Assembly: GCA_036346375.1 (NCBI GenBank)
Contig: CM070502.1
Location: forward strand, 24,646,114-24,710,113
Reading direction: 5' to 3'
DNA from: Guadua angustifolia
Taxonomy: Eukaryota > Streptophyta > Magnoliopsida > Poales > Poaceae
Length of the DNA stretch: 64,000 nucleotides
Position numbers and translations under genes: made by a program
The notes under the pieces: model-generated
What the model saw: the letters and a program-made list of their open reading frames with translations, nothing else
Told to the model about the DNA's origin: nothing
The model's database searches: none
Shown: positions 60,091-64,000 of the stretch, piece by piece
Layout of the letters: every line of letters starts with the position of its first letter
Numbering within the stretch: position 1 is the stretch's first letter

Positions 60091-61906
60091 GTACTCATGA
60101 TGAGTTGTTGTAAGATCGAGGATGTCGACTAGAGAGAGGTGAATATGTGGCTTTCAAATTTTTTTCTATGATTAAATTCTCACCTAATTGCCCTTAATGC
60201 CAAAACCTTAACAATTATTAATACGGAAGTGATAAGCTAAGATTTTGACAATAAAAGCCTAAATCAACTAAGGCTCACTATGTTTACTAACTAATTATAA
60301 CTCTAACAAATAAATTGCAATTCTAAATACAAGCAATCAATCAATTTAATTCTATGAATATATAAGTTGCTTGAATACAAATAAAGAATAGAATGCAAGC
60401 ACAAGAGACATGATACTTTTTACCGTGGTGTTCGGAGACTTGCCGATCTCTTATAGTCCATATTGAGGCTAGCCCAAATGAATTGGACCGGCTCCATGAA
60501 TTGAGCGCCCGTCTCGATTCCACTAGTGGTTGCTCTTCCCCACTCCGGATAGGCGAGCACCAACCTTCATAACTTTGCCGGGGCTTCTCACAACCTCCGT
60601 TGAGAGCTTCCACGCACAACGCCTCTACACGCCGTCTAGGTGTCGGCAAACACCAAGAGTAACAAGCCAAGCCTTCCCGCTTGAGCTTCACTTCGTGTAA
60701 CACATGCACTCCGGTGATCACCAAGTGCAACACATGCACAATGGCTCCCTCAAGTGCAATACATGCACAAAAGACTCTCAATCCACTTCCTAATTGCAAC
60801 AATGCAATTAGGGCTCACTCTTAGCTCAATAAGCAAAATGGAAGAGGGCAACACATACACACAACTCCCACACACTCATAATAACCTCAACATATCCTAA
60901 GTGCCAACCCCAAGGCTCCTCATATAGCCCACACAAGAAAACTAGCCGTTGAGGGTAAAATCCTAAAAAACTCGGCAAATTCGGTGCTACCGGCCTACAG
61001 GCCAATGGCTAGAAAACTAGTCGTTGTGTAGAGAAGCCAGTAGCACCGGCCAACTGGGAGCAGTGCTACCGCCTGGCCCCGAGCTGACCACAAAAACACC
61101 CTTTTCTGAGATTTTCACACCGGAGATTCGACCGGTGCTACTGCTCATCCGGTAGCACCAGGCTACATGGGCGGTAGCACCGGACTGTCAGATAGCCTAA
61201 AAACACACCCCTTTGGAAATTTCACACCGGGGGTTCGGCCGGTGCTACCGCTCATCCGGTAGCACCGCGATACCATGGCCGGTAGCACCGGCCTTCCAGG
61301 ACAAAACCGGTTTTTTCACAAAAATCTTTTCTTTTTGAATCAAACTCCAATAATGATTTATTCTTTGAGCAATGTGATGATCAACACATGATCAAGCAAT
61401 TTGTAAAATACATTTGCAAAGCCAATTTACATTCTCCAAAGAATTCACATTAAGAACAACTTATTTGCAAATAAACCAAGACCTTATGCAATCAACCCTC
61501 TAGCCATGAAAGAATCAACACATGACCCCAACACTTCGCAAAATACATTTGTAAATGCCAACACATGCTCTAGGATTGAAACACATAACTTCAAAGCTCA
61601 TTTGCAAAACACGTTTGTAAATAACAAATCCAACTTGTGAAAACACATTTCGCAATCAACTCAAGATCTATTTGCAAAACGTATTAAGCAAATCAAATAC
61701 GAGTCTATGAGATTAATCCCCCTAGCCATGTGAAGGTCAACACAAGACTTAGGCAACTTGCAAACGCCCGTTGCAAGCCCTATCCACATGCTCTCGGGAT
61801 TCCAGATTCATAGATCTTGGTTTATTCGCACAATGAACTTGCAAATAACACATTAAACTGATTTCATGCTTGAGCATTACTTTTTGCAACACATGCAAAA
61901 GTCTAG
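60091..61906. repeat. Dispersed grass repeat with CCGGTGCTACCG / CGGTAGCACCGG motifs
   Basis: Starts near GATGTCGACTAGAGAGAGG. It contains, at 61030-61305, at least six copies of CGGTAGCACCGG or its reverse complement with small variations. ORFs are short and unrecognised. It is a repeat interrupted at 61906 by a solo LTR and continuing at 62972. Family not identified. Confidence 0.5.
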
Positions 61907-62966
61907 TGACGAATACTCATACCAGGGGTACCCCACAGCAAAGTATACATGCTCGTATCTCTCTCAGTCATCTGGGTTCGCAGCCCAAATCAGCGATGCA
62001 GCCGAAGGTGGGAGAGGGTATCACCCGAGTCTCCGTTCCCACAGCAAGATGGGATTATCATTGAATATTGGCTGGATCACCGAATAAACCATCTTGAGCC
62101 CGGTCTTAGCCCCAAGGAGCCCCGAAGGACCCTAGGCTCTGACCAGGCCTCTTAGGGCGCTCAGGCTCGGTCCTTTGGTCGGGCGCCCGCCTCCCGACCA
62201 AGCTAGGGTCAGAGCCCCAAGGAGCTCCAGCTTGACGGCCCCCGCCACATCACCGGTCGGCGCCAAGCCGGTCACCTGCCTCATGGATACGACAATCATG
62301 CTGGGACAGGTGGCTCTTCCCCAAGGTGGCCAGAGGGCCACCGAGTCAAGTACTCGTCCACCGCCTGCCAGTCTCTGAAGCGCTCCAACCCGGGCGGTGC
62401 CAAGGCACAAACATAGACAGGCGTCATCATCGGCGACAGTAAGTCTGAGGCGGTAGCGCGCCTTTCCAATGAAGCACCACCCATTGTGTCTACCAACTCG
62501 GCATGGGTGAACAGCAACCCGTCAGTCACTAGGACCGAAGACCAAGACTCCAGGGCATAGCATACCCCTACCTCTTTCCTCCAAATTTTTGTGTAACCTG
62601 CCCCCTCCGATTATATAAAGGGAGGCAGGGTCCCCAGCAATGGGGCGACCCCCCTCATTCCTCCATATCCCACCTCGCTTGCTCTCCCGACCCGAATGAC
62701 CGATCGAAGCTCCTGAGTTTCGCCGTTCGGACGAGAGCTAAGGGCCTGTCCTTAGTCCTCGCATGTAATCCACCATGCCCCGATCAACGAGATCCTCCGC
62801 CACAAACTGGAAGTAGGGACGTTCGGCCCGAACCAGTATAAATCTGAGACTCCTCAGCCCGATCCATTGTTCATTCGAGGCTTCTTTAGCCTAACCATTC
62901 GAGGAGAGGGGGCGCGCGATCCCCTATACTTACAAATTTACTTACCGGTTATACGAAACACGGACA
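61907..62966. mobile_element. 1.06-kb solo LTR
   Basis: Starts TGACGAATACTCATACC, ends ...GAAACACGGACA. Perfect 5-bp target duplication TCTAG (61902-61906, 62967-62971). A TATATAAAGGGAGG promoter box lies at about 62613, as in LTR U3 regions. No internal region or second LTR. Confidence 0.85.
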
Positions 62967-62971
62967 TCTAG

Positions 62972-63978
62972 CTCCAAGCAACACCAAATCAAGGTGCATG
63001 AACTCCCTAATTTGCAACACATGCAATTTTCTACACTAGCACAAAATTAAAATTTTTCTACCTCGTAAACCAGGAAGCCATGCAAGTATATGATCATGGA
63101 TCATTACCACTAGACGCGCAGTGCAGCAGAAGGAAGTTGACGTAGCCCGAATCAACGAAGTTCGCATCCAGTTGCAGTGGTTGATCTTCCTTGTTCAATG
63201 GTAGATCGTCCCGATCAGTGTCACGGTAGCAGCAACACCTCTACCGGTGTCCACATGTTCGGGGAAAAGAATGTTGTGCAATGATGTGCTAGCACCAGCG
63301 CGCACGGGAAGGCTCAAATGGTGACGGCTAGGGTTTTGGTGGCTAGCCCTCTGATATATGTTGCCCAATTGCAACCACGAACAACCTTTAAATAGCTGTC
63401 TCCTCCCTTACGGTGGAACCCTACATTAGGGCCCAACCGAAGGATAAAGCCCACTTGGCCCACTAGTGATGGATCCAATCCGAACCACTATATTTCAACC
63501 CCTTAAGTGTGTGACCTTATAGATTCATGTATATTTGAACACGATTGAGAAACACCTTTCTGACTGATAATCGATAGCGGTACCTAGCAGTACATTTCGA
63601 TTCCTAAATATCCATAAAGCATCAGACGAACCTACTATAGTGTGAAAATGTCATGTTCTCTTTGCTACACGATATCGATAAAACCCAATGCGAGTTGTTG
63701 TCATCCTTGTTTGGATGGCTCGACCACTCATTCTCGATGTCATGACTCGATTCCCCGAATGCATCGAGTTAACTCTTTAACTCGATGAGTCGAGTAACTC
63801 TTTACTCGAGTAGCATGGCCATGCATTTTTCAGAATTCAATCACTTGAGAGGCCTAGAGATATCTCTCCCATTATAAAGGAGGAGCAAATTCCATCTTGA
63901 TCATTCATGTACCTCCGCATGTTTCATAGTAAACCCGAAAACTTCCTTTATAACTATTTGGTTAAAGAGTAGCGTTTG
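62972..63978. other. Repeat-derived non-coding sequence
   Basis: No gene. The first 60 bases continue the repeat before the solo LTR (shared word GCAACACATGCAA). From about 63060 the sequence changes character and may be part of another LTR. A CGAGTAACTC-type repeat lies at about 63755-63810. Confidence 0.4.
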
Positions 63979-64000
63979 TGTAACATCTCAAAAATTTGTC
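63979..64000. mobile_element. Start of a third TGTAACATC-type LTR, cut by the window edge
   Basis: TGTAACATCTCAAAAATTTG matches the first bases of the two 5-kb solo LTRs. Only 22 bases are visible. Confidence 0.5.

Noticed and set aside
62132..62529. ORFs of 67-92 aa
   Set aside because: They lie within the solo LTR 61907-62966 and have no recognisable domain.
1..64000. CRISPR arrays, tRNA or rRNA genes, bacterial-type operons
   Set aside because: None seen. The sequence is plant nuclear DNA; the only regular repeats are transposon termini and microsatellites.

Overview
The window is nuclear DNA from a grass (Poaceae). The evidence is a monocot-specific MIR444 gene lying antisense to an AGL17/ANR1-type MADS-box gene, PLAC8/CNR (cell number regulator) genes closest to the maize type, and a dense load of grass-type transposons: CACTA, hAT and Tourist-like MITEs, a Tat-lineage Ty3/gypsy element, and 5-kb solo LTRs. 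The species cannot be fixed from the sequence; a panicoid grass is my guess.

Layout. 1-4116: a decayed CACTA element with TNP2 transposase fragments and a terminus rich in subterminal repeats. 3.8-32.7 kb: four tandem segmental units (A-D), each with a CNR/PLAC8 copy. Copies A, B and C are pseudogenes with shared disabling changes. Copy D (28235-30134, three exons, 180 aa) is fully intact. Copies A-C each carry a private insertion: a MITE in A, a hAT element in B, and an 11.6-kb Ty3/gypsy element (15342-26920) in C. The gypsy element has gag-pol on the minus strand and a spliced, almost intact antisense gene (plant mobile domain plus coiled coil) on the plus strand. 32.2-45.7 kb: the single-copy functional pair. 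MIR444 runs on the plus strand (5' exon from about 32.37 kb, hairpin arms at 34638-34701 and 38265-38300). The MADS gene runs on the minus strand (seven coding exons, 45606 to 36349) and is both the antisense partner and the predicted target of the miRNA. 46-64 kb: nested transposons only, including a CACTA-like element carrying a captured DENR gene fragment, two 5-kb solo LTRs with perfect 5-bp target duplications, and a 1.06-kb solo LTR.

How the parts relate. The C-to-D duplication has breakpoints in the CNR 5' leader and in the MIR444 5' leader. It therefore placed a second copy of the MIR444 promoter and leader (27571-28088) directly upstream of CNR copy D, the only intact CNR gene here. 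MIR444 and CNR-D thus have near-identical upstream regions and may be co-regulated, while the spliced MIR444 transcript forms a hairpin whose mature miRNA is perfectly complementary to exon 3 of the MADS mRNA.
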